DNA of 64,000 nt from Rothia sp. SD9660Na (lineage in GTDB: Bacteria > Actinomycetota > Actinomycetes > Actinomycetales > Micrococcaceae). The position numbers and the translations under genes are program-made. The notes below the pieces were generated by a model. It was not told where the DNA came from. It did not search any database and saw only the letters and a list, made by a program, of their open reading frames with translations. The DNA lies in contig NZ_CP125946.1 in assembly GCF_030064065.1 (NCBI RefSeq), positions 558,001-622,000 on the forward strand. The letters are read 5' to 3'. Positions 14,975 through 25,800 of this stretch are shown piece after piece; position 1 is the first letter of the stretch, and every line of letters begins with the position of its first letter.

Positions 14975-15648
14975 CTATAGAACGAGCCTTCTGTATGAGC
15001 GGGGTATTTTGGGGGTGGCGTTGACTAGGCCGGTTGAGGTGGCAAGGGCTTGAGCAAGCTCGGCTTCGGTGACGGCGCGGACGGTCGTGCCCGGGTAATG
15101 TGTGGCTAGCTGCTGGGCTTTAGCAGAGGACCTTTCAAAATCGACATCAAATAGATTGAGCGTTCTAGTTCCTAAATTCAGCAGGGCATCTGCGGTGGCG
15201 GAGCCCGCTCCACCGACACCCAGCTGGGTGACGGTTGCCAACTCCTCGGGAGCCGGTGCTATCCCCTGGATTAGGGCAGAAGTAAAGCCACTCACAGCGG
15301 TGTTGTACCCGATGAGCCTACCTTCCCGCGCCACCACCGTATTGACAGCCCCCAGCCTGGCTGCGGCGTCTGACACCTCATCGAGGTGCTCCAGAACAGC
15401 CTGCTTGTAGGGAAAGGTGATGTTGAAAGCGTTGTACCCAAGGTCACCCCCCCCCAGCGCAGCAAGTCCCCTACAGGCAAGACACCAGCTGCCCGCGCCC
15501 CTGGGCCCAGCGCATCAAGGTCGATAGGGCGGTAGAGATAGCGTACACCTGCCCGGTCTGCTGCGAACTCGTGTAGGGGCGGGGTAAGAGAGGCTGTGAT
15601 ACCGCTACCTAGCAGGCCGACCAGGTAAGACTCATCGGGGGTGCTCAC
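14975..15648 (-). pseudogene. Broken shikimate/quinate dehydrogenase (AroE-like)
   Basis: Two overlapping minus-strand frames together make an AroE-like protein. The upstream frame, from GTG 15648 with AAAGGA before it, gives LVGLLGSGITASLTPPLHEF and on to GDLLRWGG. The downstream frame resumes as LGYNAFNITFPYKQ and continues through ARLGAVNT, GYNT and the nucleotide-binding GVGGAGSATADALL. The break falls in a run of nine G (plus-strand C at 15447-15455); ten or seven would restore one frame. The gene also stops shortly after NATP, about 60-70 residues short of a full dehydrogenase. The double damage points to a pseudogene; a slipping tract or a sequencing error could explain the frameshift but not the lost 3' end. 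Confidence 0.85.
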
Positions 15649-15734
15649 TCGTACTGTCCTTTTCGTGGGGCTAGAGTTCTTCCGTTCTACCACGAATCGC
15701 GGGGCAAGCCCAGCTAGCTAGAAGAGCCTCCGGT

Positions 15735-15782
15735 CGATAGGCTTATCTGAGCACACACGGGCAGGTTTAAACCCGCCTATCG
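15735..15782. promoter_or_regulatory. Nested inverted repeat upstream of the ceramidase gene
   Basis: CGATAGGC at 15735-15742 pairs with GCCTATCG at 15775-15782. Inside lies a second palindrome, GGTTTAAACC at 15764-15773, extended by CGGG/CCCG. It ends 22 bp before the ceramidase ATG, so it could be an operator or a folded 5' leader. No regulator is identified. Confidence 0.45.
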
Positions 15783-15804
15783 TTTCGCACATCTTGAGGG
15801 TCAA

Positions 15805-17895
15805 ATGAAACTATCACGACATATAGGGGTCAAGCTCGGCGTCTTTGGGGCTGCCCTATCGCTAGCTGCCGGGGCCTATCTGATCCCGTCCCAAGCCGAC
15901 GCAGAACTGACACCGGCGGGTGTCAATGCCCAGAGCCTGGCCCAGCTGGTGAACTCCACTCGGCCCACCGCTGCTAACCCCTACCTGGTCGGGGCGGGTG
16001 TTGCCGATATCACCGGTGAGGTCGCCGAGGTAGCCTTCGTGGGCTATGGTACCGATACCCAGAAGGGCTCGGGTATTCATACCCGCCAGTACGCCCGCGC
16101 CTTTGTGGTGATTGACCCTGCCACCGGTTCCCGTAACCTGATAGTGGTCCTCGATGCGCTAAGCGCCTGGAACAGCATTCGCGCTGAACTGGTGAACCGT
16201 ATCCAGGCTGAACTCGGCCCCGAGTTCACCGAAGCGAACATCATGATTACAGCCTCCCACAGCCATGCCACCCCCGGCGGCGTGAGTAAGGACGTGCTCT
16301 ACAACCTGGCAACCCTAGGCTTCAACGAACCCACCTTCAACAACCAGATCAACGGGTCTATGCAGGCTATCCGCGAGGCCCTGGCCGACCTGGCCCCCGG
16401 CAACGTGACGGTCTCCAGCAGCCAGCTCACCGGTGTAGGCGTCAACCGCTCGGCAGTAGCCCTGGAGCAAGACCCGGCTAACCTCACCGACGAACTGATT
16501 AACGGGGTTGACCCCACCAGCACCACCTTCCGGTTTGAACACAACGGGGTGACCCGCGCCGTCCTCAACTGGTTTGCTATCCACCCCACCTCCCTCACCA
16601 ACAAAAACACCCTGGTCTCCTCAGATAACAAGGGCTACGCCCAGTACCTGCTCGAAACCGTAGACCACGGGGTCAACCTCAATGCGGGGTCAGAGGACGA
16701 CGCCTTCATCGCGGCCTTTGCCAACAGCAACACCGGTGACGTCTCGCCCAACACCATGCTGCAGCCGGGCATGGGCCCCACCAACGACATGTTCACCAAC
16801 CTTGAGATTCAGGGAACCAAGCAGGCAGACGCCGTCCGCACCCAGCTGGCAAGCGCGGGTACCCCGGTGGGGCAGGGCCTGGACTCCCGCATCACCTATG
16901 TGGACTTCTCCAAGGTGCAGGTGGACGCCCGGTGGACGGGCACCGGCTACGCGGGCTCTACCTGTAACGCCTCGCTGGGCGCCCCCTTTGCCGCCGGTAG
17001 CGTGGAGGACGGTCCCGGCGCAGCCGGCTTCAATGAGGGGGCTAATGCCAATAAGGTCTGGAGTGACTTCAACTGGCTGGCCTACAGTTCATCTGCCAGC
17101 CTGAGTGCCTGCCAGTACCCCAAGGCTAACCTGCTGGCCGTCCATAAGAAGGTGCAGCAGAAGTTGCCGGTGCAGGTCATGCGCTTCGGTAACTACTACC
17201 TGCTGGGTATGCCCGGTGAGCACAACGGCGCGGTCGGCGTGCAGTACCGCCAGGATATGGCTGCCCTGCTGGGCGTTGACGAGTCGCAGATTATCGTGCA
17301 GGGCTACACCAACGCCTACAGTCACTATGTGACAACCCCGCAGGAATACGTTTCGCAGCAGTACGAGGGCGGGGCCACCGTCTTCGGTATCAATACCATG
17401 GGGGGCTTCCGCCAGACCCTTAACACCGTTGCGACCTCTCTGCGCGATGGCACCGAGCTGCCCTTGGGCGATAAGCCCACCGTACGCACCCCCATGAAGA
17501 GCGCTGTGGGCAAGGTCTGGTACGACCTGCCAGGCGCTGGCCACTACTACGGCAAGGTGCTCACCCAGCCTGCTAATACGGCCCGGGGTGCAACCGTCAG
17601 CGCCCTCTTTGTGGGTGCCCACCCCAATAATGACCAGCAGCTGAACTCCAGCTACCTTGAAGTTCAGCGTCTAGAGGGTAACCAGTGGGTGACCGTCGCC
17701 GGCGATAACGACCCGGCCACCCGCTTCCACTGGAAGCGCCACCTGGCAGCCCAGTCCCGCGTAACCATCGAATGGCAGATTCCTGCCGATGCGGTTCCCG
17801 GTACCTACCGGATTCTCTACCACGGGGATTCCAAGAACGGGGTCGGCACCATCACCCCCTTCACCGGGGCAACCCAGAACTTCACCGTCAGCTAG
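15805..17895 (+). CDS. Secreted neutral ceramidase
   Basis: The 696-residue protein has an N-terminal signal peptide (about residues 1-33: basic KLSRH, hydrophobic core, cleavage near ADA). It matches neutral/alkaline non-lysosomal ceramidases, which hydrolyse the amide bond of ceramide to sphingosine and fatty acid using a zinc-assisted serine. The opening LVGAGVADITGEVAEVAFVGY, the SHSHATPGG zinc-site motif and the NTGDVSPN nucleophile motif (Ser314) are present, followed by the C-terminal Ig-like domain ending in FTVS. Exported into the host environment it would act on host sphingolipids. It is a single-gene unit with a hairpin upstream and a terminator downstream, lying between rpoC and rpsL. 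Confidence 0.93.
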   Translation: MKLSRHIGVKLGVFGAALSLAAGAYLIPSQADAELTPAGVNAQSLAQLVNSTRPTAANPYLVGAGVADITGEVAEVAFVGYGTDTQKGSGIHTRQYARAFVVIDPATGSRNLIVVLDALSAWNSIRAELVNRIQAELGPEFTEANIMITASHSHATPGGVSKDVLYNLATLGFNEPTFNNQINGSMQAIREALADLAPGNVTVSSSQLTGVGVNRSAVALEQDPANLTDELINGVDPTSTTFRFEHNGVTRAVLNWFAIHPTSLTNKNTLVSSDNKGYAQYLLETVDHGVNLNAGSEDDAFIAAFANSNTGDVSPNTMLQPGMGPTNDMFTNLEIQGTKQADAVRTQLASAGTPVGQGLDSRITYVDFSKVQVDARWTGTGYAGSTCNASLGAPFAAGSVEDGPGAAGFNEGANANKVWSDFNWLAYSSSASLSACQYPKANLLAVHKKVQQKLPVQVMRFGNYYLLGMPGEHNGAVGVQYRQDMAALLGVDESQIIVQGYTNAYSHYVTTPQEYVSQQYEGGATVFGINTMGGFRQTLNTVATSLRDGTELPLGDKPTVRTPMKSAVGKVWYDLPGAGHYYGKVLTQPANTARGATVSALFVGAHPNNDQQLNSSYLEVQRLEGNQWVTVAGDNDPATRFHWKRHLAAQSRVTIEWQIPADAVPGTYRILYHGDSKNGVGTITPFTGATQNFTVS

Positions 17896-17910
17896 GCGGG
17901 CAGGTTCTTT

Positions 17911-17977
17911 TAGGACGCGGACGCCGGTGCCCCCTTCCCCGGGCAGGGGAGGGGAGCGCCGGCGTCCTTGCTCTTTT
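17911..17977 (+). terminator. Terminator after the ceramidase gene
   Basis: GGACGCCGG at 17919-17927 pairs with CCGGCGTCC at 17959-17967, with further C/G pairing inside, followed by TTGCTCTTTT. The stem sequence recalls the hairpin at 1083-1138. Confidence 0.85.
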
Positions 17978-18345
17978 AAAAGCCTTAAGTGCCAGACATC
18001 ACCCGATTAAAGAGCTTAAAGCTGCCCCCAGAGCACACAGGGGGGTAGATTAAGCCTTTCTAACCAGCTAGAGTAGTACCTGGAGTACTTAGCAGTAGTA
18101 TCTACTGCCCGCACAGACACGTTCTGAGCAGTACATAAGAACCAATGGCAGAATGGACACCGTCCTTTGGCCTTGTTCGCCCGGGCATCTAGCCCGAACA
18201 GCGATCTTGAGGCCTAAATGCCATTTTTTGTTGTGTCTGGGCTCCTGCTAAGTCATAAAGATTTTCTTTTGCGCTTATCCCAAGTGACAGAAGGCAAGTA
18301 AACCGGTAGCCCCTAACGGGGCCGCCGATACCAAACGGAGAACAA
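17978..18345 (+). promoter_or_regulatory. Leader region of the str operon with attenuator-like fold
   Basis: This non-coding stretch precedes rpsL. TTTGGCCT (18166-18173) can pair with AGGCCTAAA (18210-18218), enclosing a second arm built from TGTTCG and CGAACA, and the fold is followed within ten bases by TTTTTT (18223-18228). This looks like an intrinsic terminator about 120 nt before the rpsL start, so it may act as an attenuator. I could not place a convincing promoter. Confidence 0.4.
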
Positions 18346-18720
18346 GTGCCTACAATTCAGCAGTTGGTCCGTAAGGGCCGTGCACCCAAGGTCGTAAAGA
18401 CCAAGGCGCCCGCACTTAAGGGCAACCCCATGAAGCGTGGCGTATGCACCCGTGTATACACCACCACCCCGAAGAAGCCGAACTCAGCACTGCGTAAGGT
18501 CGCACGTGTTAAGCTCAACGGCGGCGTCGAGGTTACCGCATACATCCCCGGTGAGGGTCACAACCTTCAGGAACACTCCATCGTGCTCGTCCGCGGTGGT
18601 CGTGTGAAGGACCTCCCCGGTGTTCGTTACAAGATTGTACGTGGCGCACTGGATACCCAGGGCGTTAAGGGCCGCGGTCAGGCTCGTTCACGCTACGGCG
18701 CAAAGAAGGAGAAGAAGTAA
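18346..18720 (+). CDS. rpsL: 30S ribosomal protein S12
   Basis: S12 (124 residues) sits at the decoding centre of the small subunit. It starts at GTG 18346 after ACGGAG. The residues where streptomycin-resistance changes usually arise are wild type: Lys43 in [11 protein letters not shown] and Lys88 in GGRVKDLPG. It is the first gene of the str operon; its stop overlaps the rpsG start as TAATG, indicating translational coupling. Confidence 0.98.
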   Translation: MPTIQQLVRKGRAPKVVKTKAPALKGNPMKRGVCTRVYTTTPKKPNSALRKVARVKLNGGVEVTAYIPGEGHNLQEHSIVLVRGGRVKDLPGVRYKIVRGALDTQGVKGRGQARSRYGAKKEKK

Positions 18721-19190
18721 TGCCTCGTAAGGGTCCCGCTCCTAAGCGTCCCCTCGTAAACGATCCTGTTTACGGCTCACCGCTGGTTACCCAGCTCATC
18801 AACAAGGTTCTGCTGGACGGCAAGAAGTCAACCGCTGAGCGCATCGTCTACGGTGCACTCGAAGGCGTTGCTCAGAAGACCGGCGCAGACCCCGTAGTAA
18901 CCCTCAAGAAGGCAATGGACAACGTCAAGCCTTCACTCGAGGTTCGCTCACGCCGCGTCGGCGGCGCGACCTACCAGGTCCCCGTCGAGGTTCGTGCAGG
19001 CCGTGCAACCGCTCTGGCTCTGCGCTGGCTCGTTGGCTTCTCAAAGCTCCGTCGCGAGAAGACCATGACCGAGCGTCTCATGAACGAGATCCTGGATGCG
19101 TCCAACGGTCTCGGTGCCGCTGTGAAGCGTCGCGAAGACACTCACAAGATGGCCGAGTCCAACAAGGCCTTCGCACACTACCGCTGGTAA
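18720..19190 (+). CDS. rpsG: 30S ribosomal protein S7
   Basis: S7 (156 residues) nucleates the 3' domain of 16S rRNA and forms part of the head of the 30S subunit. The N-terminus [11 protein letters not shown] and the central [12 protein letters not shown] match the family. It overlaps rpsL by one base, and a 74-bp gap separates it from fusA. Confidence 0.98.
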   Translation: MPRKGPAPKRPLVNDPVYGSPLVTQLINKVLLDGKKSTAERIVYGALEGVAQKTGADPVVTLKKAMDNVKPSLEVRSRRVGGATYQVPVEVRAGRATALALRWLVGFSKLRREKTMTERLMNEILDASNGLGAAVKRREDTHKMAESNKAFAHYRW

Positions 19191-19264
19191 TTTCTTCGTA
19201 GCCTGCCGTTATTACACAAGTACATAGCGGCAGGCTTTCGGAGTTTCTCACAAGGGAGAACAAA

Positions 19265-21379
19265 GTGGCACTAGACGTGCTTACCGACCTGAATAAGGTC
19301 CGCAACATCGGTATTATGGCGCACATCGACGCCGGTAAGACCACCACCACCGAACGCATCCTCTTCTACACCGGTATCAACCACAAGATCGGTGAGACCC
19401 ACGACGGTGCTTCAACCATGGACTGGATGGCTCAGGAACAGGAACGCGGTATCACCATTACCTCCGCGGCAACCACCTGCTTCTGGAAGAACAACCAGAT
19501 CAACATCATCGACACCCCCGGCCACGTTGACTTCACCGTTGAAGTTGAGCGTTCACTGCGCGTCCTCGACGGCGCTGTTGCAGTGTTCGACGGCAAGGAA
19601 GGCGTTGAGCCTCAGTCTGAAACCGTTTGGCGCCAGGCTGACAAGTACGAAGTTCCCCGTATCTGCTTCGTCAACAAGATGGACAAGCTGGGTGCAGACT
19701 TCTACTTCACCGTAGACACCATCGTCAAGCGTCTCGGCGCTAAGCCCCTCGTTATGCAGCTGCCCATCGGCGCTGAAAACGACTTCATCGGCGTCGTTGA
19801 CCTGCTCACCATGCAGGCCTACGTCTGGCCCGGCGATGCCAAGGGTGACGTTACCATGGGTGCTTCCTACGAAATCCAGGAAATCCCCGCTGACCTGCAG
19901 GAAAAGGCAGAGCAGTACCGTGCCGAGCTCGTTGAAAACGTTGCTGAAGCTTCCGAAGAACTCATGGAAAAGTACCTCGAAGAGGGCGAACTGACCATCG
20001 AGGAAATCAAGGCAGGCGTCCGTGCCCTGACCGTTGCTAACGAAGCCTACCCCGTCTTCTGTGGCTCAGCATTCAAGAACCGCGGCGTACAGCCCATGCT
20101 CGACGCAGTTCTCGATTACCTGCCCTCACCGCTGGACGTCCCCGCAATGGTTGGCCACCTGCCCTCAGACGAAGAGGTCGAAGTAACCCGCAAGCCCTCA
20201 GCTGACGAGCCCTTCGCAGCTCTGGCCTTCAAGGTTGCAGCTCACCCCTTCTACGGTCAGCTGACCTACATCCGCGTTTACTCCGGTAAGGCAGAACAGG
20301 GCCAGCAGGTTCTGAACGCCACCAAGGGTAAGAAGGAACGTATCGGCAAGCTCTTCCAGATGCACTCCAACAAGGAGAACCCTGTTGAAGAGATTCAGGC
20401 AGGTCACATCTACGCAGCAATCGGCCTGAAGGACACCACCACCGGTGACACCCTCTGCGACGTTGCTAACCCCGTAGTTCTGGAATCCATGACCTTCCCC
20501 GCCCCCGTGATCTTCGTGGCTATCGAGCCCAAGACCAAGGGTGACCAGGAGAAGATGTCGACCGCTATCCAGAAGCTGTCTGCTGAAGACCCCACCTTCA
20601 CCGTTTCACTCAACGAAGAAACCGGCCAGACCGAAATCGGCGGTATGGGCGAGCTCCACCTCGACATCATCGTTGACCGTATGAAGCGCGAATTCAAGGT
20701 TGAGGCTAACGTTGGTAAGCCCCAGGTTGCTTACCGCGAAACCATCACCAAGAAGGTCGAGAAGGTCGACTACACCCACAAGAAGCAGACCGGTGGTTCC
20801 GGTCAGTTCGCGAAGGTTCAGGTCTCCTTCGAACCCATCGCCCTCGATGCTGAAGAGCTCTACGAGTTCGACAACGTCGTCACCGGTGGTCGTGTTCCCC
20901 GCGAATACATCCCCTCCGTTGACGCCGGTATCCAGGACGCAATGCAGCTCGGTATCCTCGCTGGCTACCCCGTTGTTGGTGTCAAGGCAACCCTGATCGA
21001 CGGTGCTTACCACGATGTTGACTCGTCAGAAATGGCGTTCAAGATCGCTGGCTCAATGGTCTTCAAGGAAGGCGCCCGCCGCGCCGCTCCCGTCCTGCTG
21101 GAGCCCCTGATGGCTGTTGAAGTACGTACCCCCGAGGATTACATGGGCGACGTTATCGGCGACCTGAACTCACGTCGTGGTCAGATTCAGTCCATGGAAG
21201 ATGCAGCAGGCGTCAAGATCGTTCACGCTCTTGTTCCGCTGTCAGAAATGTTCGGTTACATCGGTGACCTCCGTTCAAAGACCCAGGGTCGTGCAGTCTT
21301 CTCCATGGAGTTCGACAGCTACGCCGAGGTTCCCAAGAACGTCGCTGATGAAATCATCCAGAAGAGCCGCGGCGAGTAA
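19265..21379 (+). CDS. fusA: Elongation factor G
   Basis: EF-G is the 704-residue translocation GTPase. The GTP-binding motifs are AHIDAGKTT (19-27), DTPGHVDF and NKMD, and the remaining domains extend to the usual C-terminus. It starts at GTG 19265 after AAGGGAG. It follows rpsG in the str operon and has a strong terminator-like hairpin directly after its stop codon, which implies that tuf is also made from its own promoter. Confidence 0.98.
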   Translation: MALDVLTDLNKVRNIGIMAHIDAGKTTTTERILFYTGINHKIGETHDGASTMDWMAQEQERGITITSAATTCFWKNNQINIIDTPGHVDFTVEVERSLRVLDGAVAVFDGKEGVEPQSETVWRQADKYEVPRICFVNKMDKLGADFYFTVDTIVKRLGAKPLVMQLPIGAENDFIGVVDLLTMQAYVWPGDAKGDVTMGASYEIQEIPADLQEKAEQYRAELVENVAEASEELMEKYLEEGELTIEEIKAGVRALTVANEAYPVFCGSAFKNRGVQPMLDAVLDYLPSPLDVPAMVGHLPSDEEVEVTRKPSADEPFAALAFKVAAHPFYGQLTYIRVYSGKAEQGQQVLNATKGKKERIGKLFQMHSNKENPVEEIQAGHIYAAIGLKDTTTGDTLCDVANPVVLESMTFPAPVIFVAIEPKTKGDQEKMSTAIQKLSAEDPTFTVSLNEETGQTEIGGMGELHLDIIVDRMKREFKVEANVGKPQVAYRETITKKVEKVDYTHKKQTGGSGQFAKVQVSFEPIALDAEELYEFDNVVTGGRVPREYIPSVDAGIQDAMQLGILAGYPVVGVKATLIDGAYHDVDSSEMAFKIAGSMVFKEGARRAAPVLLEPLMAVEVRTPEDYMGDVIGDLNSRRGQIQSMEDAAGVKIVHALVPLSEMFGYIGDLRSKTQGRAVFSMEFDSYAEVPKNVADEIIQKSRGE

Positions 21380-21390
21380 TTCTCACCCAA

Positions 21391-21425
21391 GTGCGGCTCA
21401 CCTCGTGTGAGCCGCACCGCTTTTC
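21391..21425 (+). terminator. Hairpin with T-tract between fusA and tuf
   Basis: A perfect 11-bp stem (21391-21401 with 21407-21417) encloses a 5-nt loop and is followed by CGCTTTTC. It would end much of the fusA message and allow separate control of tuf. Confidence 0.8.
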
Positions 21426-21573
21426 AAAAAAACCTTGTAATTGAACCCGTCTTCGGGTTTCGCCCCACCGGTCTTATCCGCTATTGTGGTAGCTAGACCG
21501 CCTTTTACGGCGGAGTGCGCCGGTGTGAAACCCGAGTGCAGGTTCTCAAATCTTCTCTATAGGAGGAATACTC
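21426..21573 (+). promoter_or_regulatory. tuf leader region
   Basis: The region between the fusA hairpin and tuf contains two small hairpins (AACCCGTCTTCGGGTT near 21444-21459, and CCGCC/GGCGG around a TTTTA loop near 21498-21513) and ends with AGGAGG before the TTG start. A tuf promoter is expected here, but no -35/-10 pair at standard spacing stands out. Confidence 0.35.
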
Positions 21574-22764
21574 TTGGCTAAGGCTAAGTTCGAGCGCTCC
21601 AAGCCTCACGTAAACGTCGGTACCATCGGTCACGTTGACCACGGTAAGACCACCCTGACCGCTGCAATCTCCAAGGTTCTGGCTGACAAGTACCCTGACC
21701 TGAACGAGCAGCGCGACTTCGGTATGATCGACTCCGCTCCTGAAGAGCGCCAGCGCGGTATTACCATCAACATTGCTCACATCGAGTACCAGACCGAGAA
21801 GCGTCACTACGCACACGTTGACGCCCCCGGTCACGCTGACTACGTCAAGAACATGATCACCGGTGCTGCTCAGATGGACGGCGCAATCCTCGTTGTTGCT
21901 GCCACCGACGGCCCCATGGCTCAGACCCGCGAGCACGTTCTGCTGGCTCGCCAGGTTGGCGTTCCCACCCTGCTCGTTGCTCTGAACAAGTCAGACATGG
22001 TTGAGGACGAGGAACTGCTCGACCTCGTTGAAATGGAAGTTCGCGAACTGCTCTCCTCACAGGAGTTTGACGGTGACAACGCTCCCGTTGTTCGCGTTTC
22101 CGCTCTGAAGGCTCTCGAAGGCGATCCCGAGTGGGTTGCTAAGGTTGAAGAGCTCATGGACGAGGTTGATAACTACATTCCCGACCCCGTTCGTGAGAAG
22201 GACAAGCCCTTCCTCATGCCTATCGAAGACGTCTTCACCATCACCGGTCGCGGTACCGTTGTTACCGGTCGCGCCGAGCGCGGTACCCTGAAGATCAACT
22301 CCGAAGTTGAGATCGTTGGTATCCGCCCCATCCAGAAGACTACCGTTACCGGTATCGAGATGTTCCACAAGCAGCTCGACGAAGCATGGGCAGGCGAGAA
22401 CTGTGGTCTGCTGCTTCGCGGTCTGAAGCGCGACGACGTAGAGCGTGGTCAGGTTGTTGTTGAGCCCGGCTCAATCACCCCCCACACCCAGTTCGAGGCT
22501 AACGTCTACATCCTCTCTAAGGATGAAGGCGGCCGCCACAACCCCTTCTACTCGAACTACCGCCCCCAGTTCTACTTCCGCACCACCGACGTTACCGGTG
22601 TTATCACCCTTCCCGAGGGCACCGAAATGGTTATGCCCGGCGACAACACTGAGATGACCGTTGAGCTCATCCAGGAAATCGCAATGGAAGAGGGCCTCGG
22701 CTTCGCAATCCGCGAAGGTGGCCGCACCGTTGGTTCAGGTCGCGTTACCAAGATCCTCAAGTAA
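21574..22764 (+). CDS. tuf: Elongation factor Tu
   Basis: EF-Tu (396 residues) carries aminoacyl-tRNA to the ribosome. GTPase motifs are GHVDHGKT (19-26), DAPGHADY and NKSD, and the three domains run to the conserved C-terminal [10 protein letters not shown]. The start is TTG at 21574, supported by AGGAGG about nine bases upstream and by the invariant AKAKFER N-terminus. It is the last gene of the str operon and is followed by a strong terminator. Confidence 0.98.
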   Translation: MAKAKFERSKPHVNVGTIGHVDHGKTTLTAAISKVLADKYPDLNEQRDFGMIDSAPEERQRGITINIAHIEYQTEKRHYAHVDAPGHADYVKNMITGAAQMDGAILVVAATDGPMAQTREHVLLARQVGVPTLLVALNKSDMVEDEELLDLVEMEVRELLSSQEFDGDNAPVVRVSALKALEGDPEWVAKVEELMDEVDNYIPDPVREKDKPFLMPIEDVFTITGRGTVVTGRAERGTLKINSEVEIVGIRPIQKTTVTGIEMFHKQLDEAWAGENCGLLLRGLKRDDVERGQVVVEPGSITPHTQFEANVYILSKDEGGRHNPFYSNYRPQFYFRTTDVTGVITLPEGTEMVMPGDNTEMTVELIQEIAMEEGLGFAIREGGRTVGSGRVTKILK

Positions 22765-22822
22765 GTCCCTTACTTCTCGATCTGAACTCCTACTAGCGTC
22801 CAGCTAGCGGAGGGCGATAGAA

Positions 22823-22866
22823 GGCTGGCCCCGCAGAGCAATCTGCGGGGCCAGCCCCTTTTTTGT
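22823..22866 (+). terminator. Terminator after tuf
   Basis: A perfect 14-bp stem (22823-22836 with 22843-22856) is followed by CCTTTTTTG. It also lies just beyond the 3' end of the convergent membrane protein gene and could act on both strands. Confidence 0.92.
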
Positions 22867-22897
22867 TTCTTTGATGAGCCCCTGATGAGCAGCGTGT

Positions 22898-25800
22898 CTA
22901 TTGATGCTTAGCCCAGGGGATAACCGGAGTCTCGCGATTGCCCTGGCTCTGGGGGTGGAGCTGGTTCTGAGGCTGGCTCTGGGGTTGAGGCTGCGCTGCA
23001 GGTTCTTCTGCCCGAGCAAGGAGCCGCCAGATAACGAGCCCCATGAGAACAAAGCCCAGGAAGAGGAGCGACCAGGCATTTAAGCCGTCTAAGACATAGA
23101 GCACCTGGTAGGTCAGTAGTAGAGCCGTGAGGGGAGGAGCCAGCTTTTTCCCTACCGTGGAGGAGGCCCCGAGAAGCGTGCCGGTGGCAGCAAGCAGCAA
23201 AATCGTATCGTAGGGGGCTAGATAGGGATAGTTGAAGGGGAGAATGAGCAGGCTATAGAAGACCTGGGCGCTAAAGGCTAACCAGAAAAGACGGGCAGGG
23301 CGGTTGCTCTGACGTGGGAGGCCAGCAGGCTGGGCGCGCATCCATATCGGCAGCGCATCAGGGCGGCCTACCAGAGCCAAAAGTGCACAGCTGAGGGTGA
23401 GGGCCTGGAAGAAGTAGAACACCCCGTTATCCATATCGTGATAGAGCAGGGTCTTCAGGAGCAGGTTATTGAGCCCTAGAAGCAGGATTGCGGGCCGGAC
23501 GGCAGGGGAGACGAGCAGGAACCAGGCCAGGGTGAAAAGCAGAACAAGAATCAGCGCGAGCGGCAAGCTTTCATCGGCGAAGTAGGGATAGACCCCGGTG
23601 AAATGAGCGATAATCAGGCCTGTGAGTGACATGCCCCGGTTGTGCTGGTAGCCCCACCGTCCTAGCGGGTCAGCGGGACGTACACGCAGAGATGCACGAC
23701 CCGGAATAGGAGGACGGGCAGCTTGTGCTGCTGGCAGCAGAGCCGCTCCCAGGGTAGTAATTACTAGAATGCTCGCCGTAATCCAAGTCAAAACAGCGAC
23801 ATTGATGAGGCTTGTGAGCCCCCATAGCAGGGTGGCCAGGCCCACGGTGAGGGCAACCGAGATGAGGCCTGATTGGGCAGCAAGGACGCCCTGGGTGCGG
23901 GGTGCTCGCAGCCAGGTGAGAGCAAGTGCCAGGAGTATGAGAGCGCCAAGAGCCGTGGTGGGGTTCCAGTCTGTATCTATAAGGAATAGGCTCACGGCAG
24001 CAGAAACCCAGCTTAAACAGAGAGCCACCATGTACTCCACCGGGCTCTGAGACGGAGTTCTACGAGATAGCAAGAGTATGGAGCTGGCAGCCAGGAGAGC
24101 TGTAATGCTCAGGAAGACCAGTAGCAGGGTGCGGCCAGTGAAGGAAGAAAAACTCATCACGACGACAGCGGCGCCCACCAGGTAAATCCTAAAGGTAACC
24201 AGGGCATGAGAGCGCGCTGGGGAACTCAGCAGGGGGAGGGCAGCAAGGATGCCCGTTGCCGCGACTGCCAGGGCAAGGAGAGTGTACTCAGCCGGTAGGG
24301 GTCCTGCGCACAGCATGATGAGAGCCAGGGGTACAACCACATAGAACGTGGTCAAAAGCCCTACCGGTTCAAGGCTGCCAGGCGAGCGTAGCTGGGCTGG
24401 GGCGTCCGCTCCGTGAGGTGAAATGAGGGCAGCCGCAGCCCTGCCCTGCATTGTGCGGGTAGCCAGAGCCCTGCTCAGGGTGAGAAAGGCAGTGCAAAGG
24501 GTCAGCCCGGTATAAACCCCGAGCCCAAGGCTATGAATTCCGTACCCTATCGGTTCGGTATGAGCCATGAAGGTCAACGATACTGAGGGGCGCATCGTAA
24601 TAGCTGCCGTTGTTCCGAGAAGGCCCGCGAGGAGAGCAAAAAAGGGGAAGACCTGGGAGACAGGAAGACGCCTGTGGAGTGCAGCAGGTTTTGTTGCCCG
24701 GGAACGTAGGAGAAGTTCGGCTAGGAGGTAGCTAGTGGACGCTCCTGCCACCAGAAGGACTAACCCAAGGTAACGGGGGCTACCTGCTGCGAACCCTAGA
24801 GCAAGAACCGCGACAGCAGTGACCATGAGCGTGGTGAACTGAGCCCAGCGGACGGAGCGCAAGCGGGTAGCTTCGCTGCCGTTGAATTCTTGAGCGTTGC
24901 CTCTCGCTGCTGGCAGGCAGAAAACCCCAAGCAGAATTAGGTTAACCGCTAGGGGATCCGGTGGTAGAACGAAAAATCCTACCCACGCCAGAGCTAAGGC
25001 ACCTAGGGGAAGGTGCTGACTGAACCGGGTGCGGTAGGCTAAAACGCCGAGGGAAGCGCAGTTGGCAAGGCTGATGAGGCCCAGGAGCATCGTGCTTGAA
25101 AGACTCTCCTGCGTGAAAGAAACCAGCGATGTTGCGGGAGCGGTATCAATAAAGGTGGGAACTGCCTGCATCTGGTCTATGAGCCGTGCGAGGGCAGACG
25201 CAAGGAAAGGCTGGGCGAGTCCCCAGGTGACCCAAGCATCGACGTCCACCCGCCAGGGTAGGGGAGGACGGGCCCAAGCTAGTACGAGTGCACTTGCCAC
25301 CAGGAAAAGGGCAACAGGGATAGAGAAAGGGAAGGAGGTGACGCTGCGCTCGTGAAGCCACAGGGCTAGGGCAGCTACCGCTAGCAAGGAATAGATACGG
25401 GCCTGGAGGTAGTAGAGCCAGGTGGGCGGCTGCCTGAGCTGGGCACCCGCATAAAGGGTCGCCAACGCCGCAATAATGCTGATTTCCCAGGGTGCCAGGC
25501 TGGTGTAGAAAAGGGCAGCGCCTACAGTTACCGGAACGAAGATGCGAGAAGCATCGAGAAAACCCGCGGCGAGTTGAGTAGGCATGCGGTCCTGGAAGGT
25601 CCGCAGCCAGAGAGTAAGCGCGGTTGCAAGGACGAGGAGAGCAACGAAATACCAGATCAGCGCGACTTGCAGGTTCTTTGACATGGCCAGGACGTCAGAG
25701 ACCAAAAAGGCTAGGGCCAGGTAGCTCATCACCCGGGCCTGCATCAGAGCTAGGGCGCCGCAGGCGGCAAGGGTGCCGATGCAGGAAACCAGTAGCCAGA

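Noticed and set aside
18346..18720. Streptomycin-resistance change in rpsL
   Set aside because: Lys43 and Lys88 are both present.
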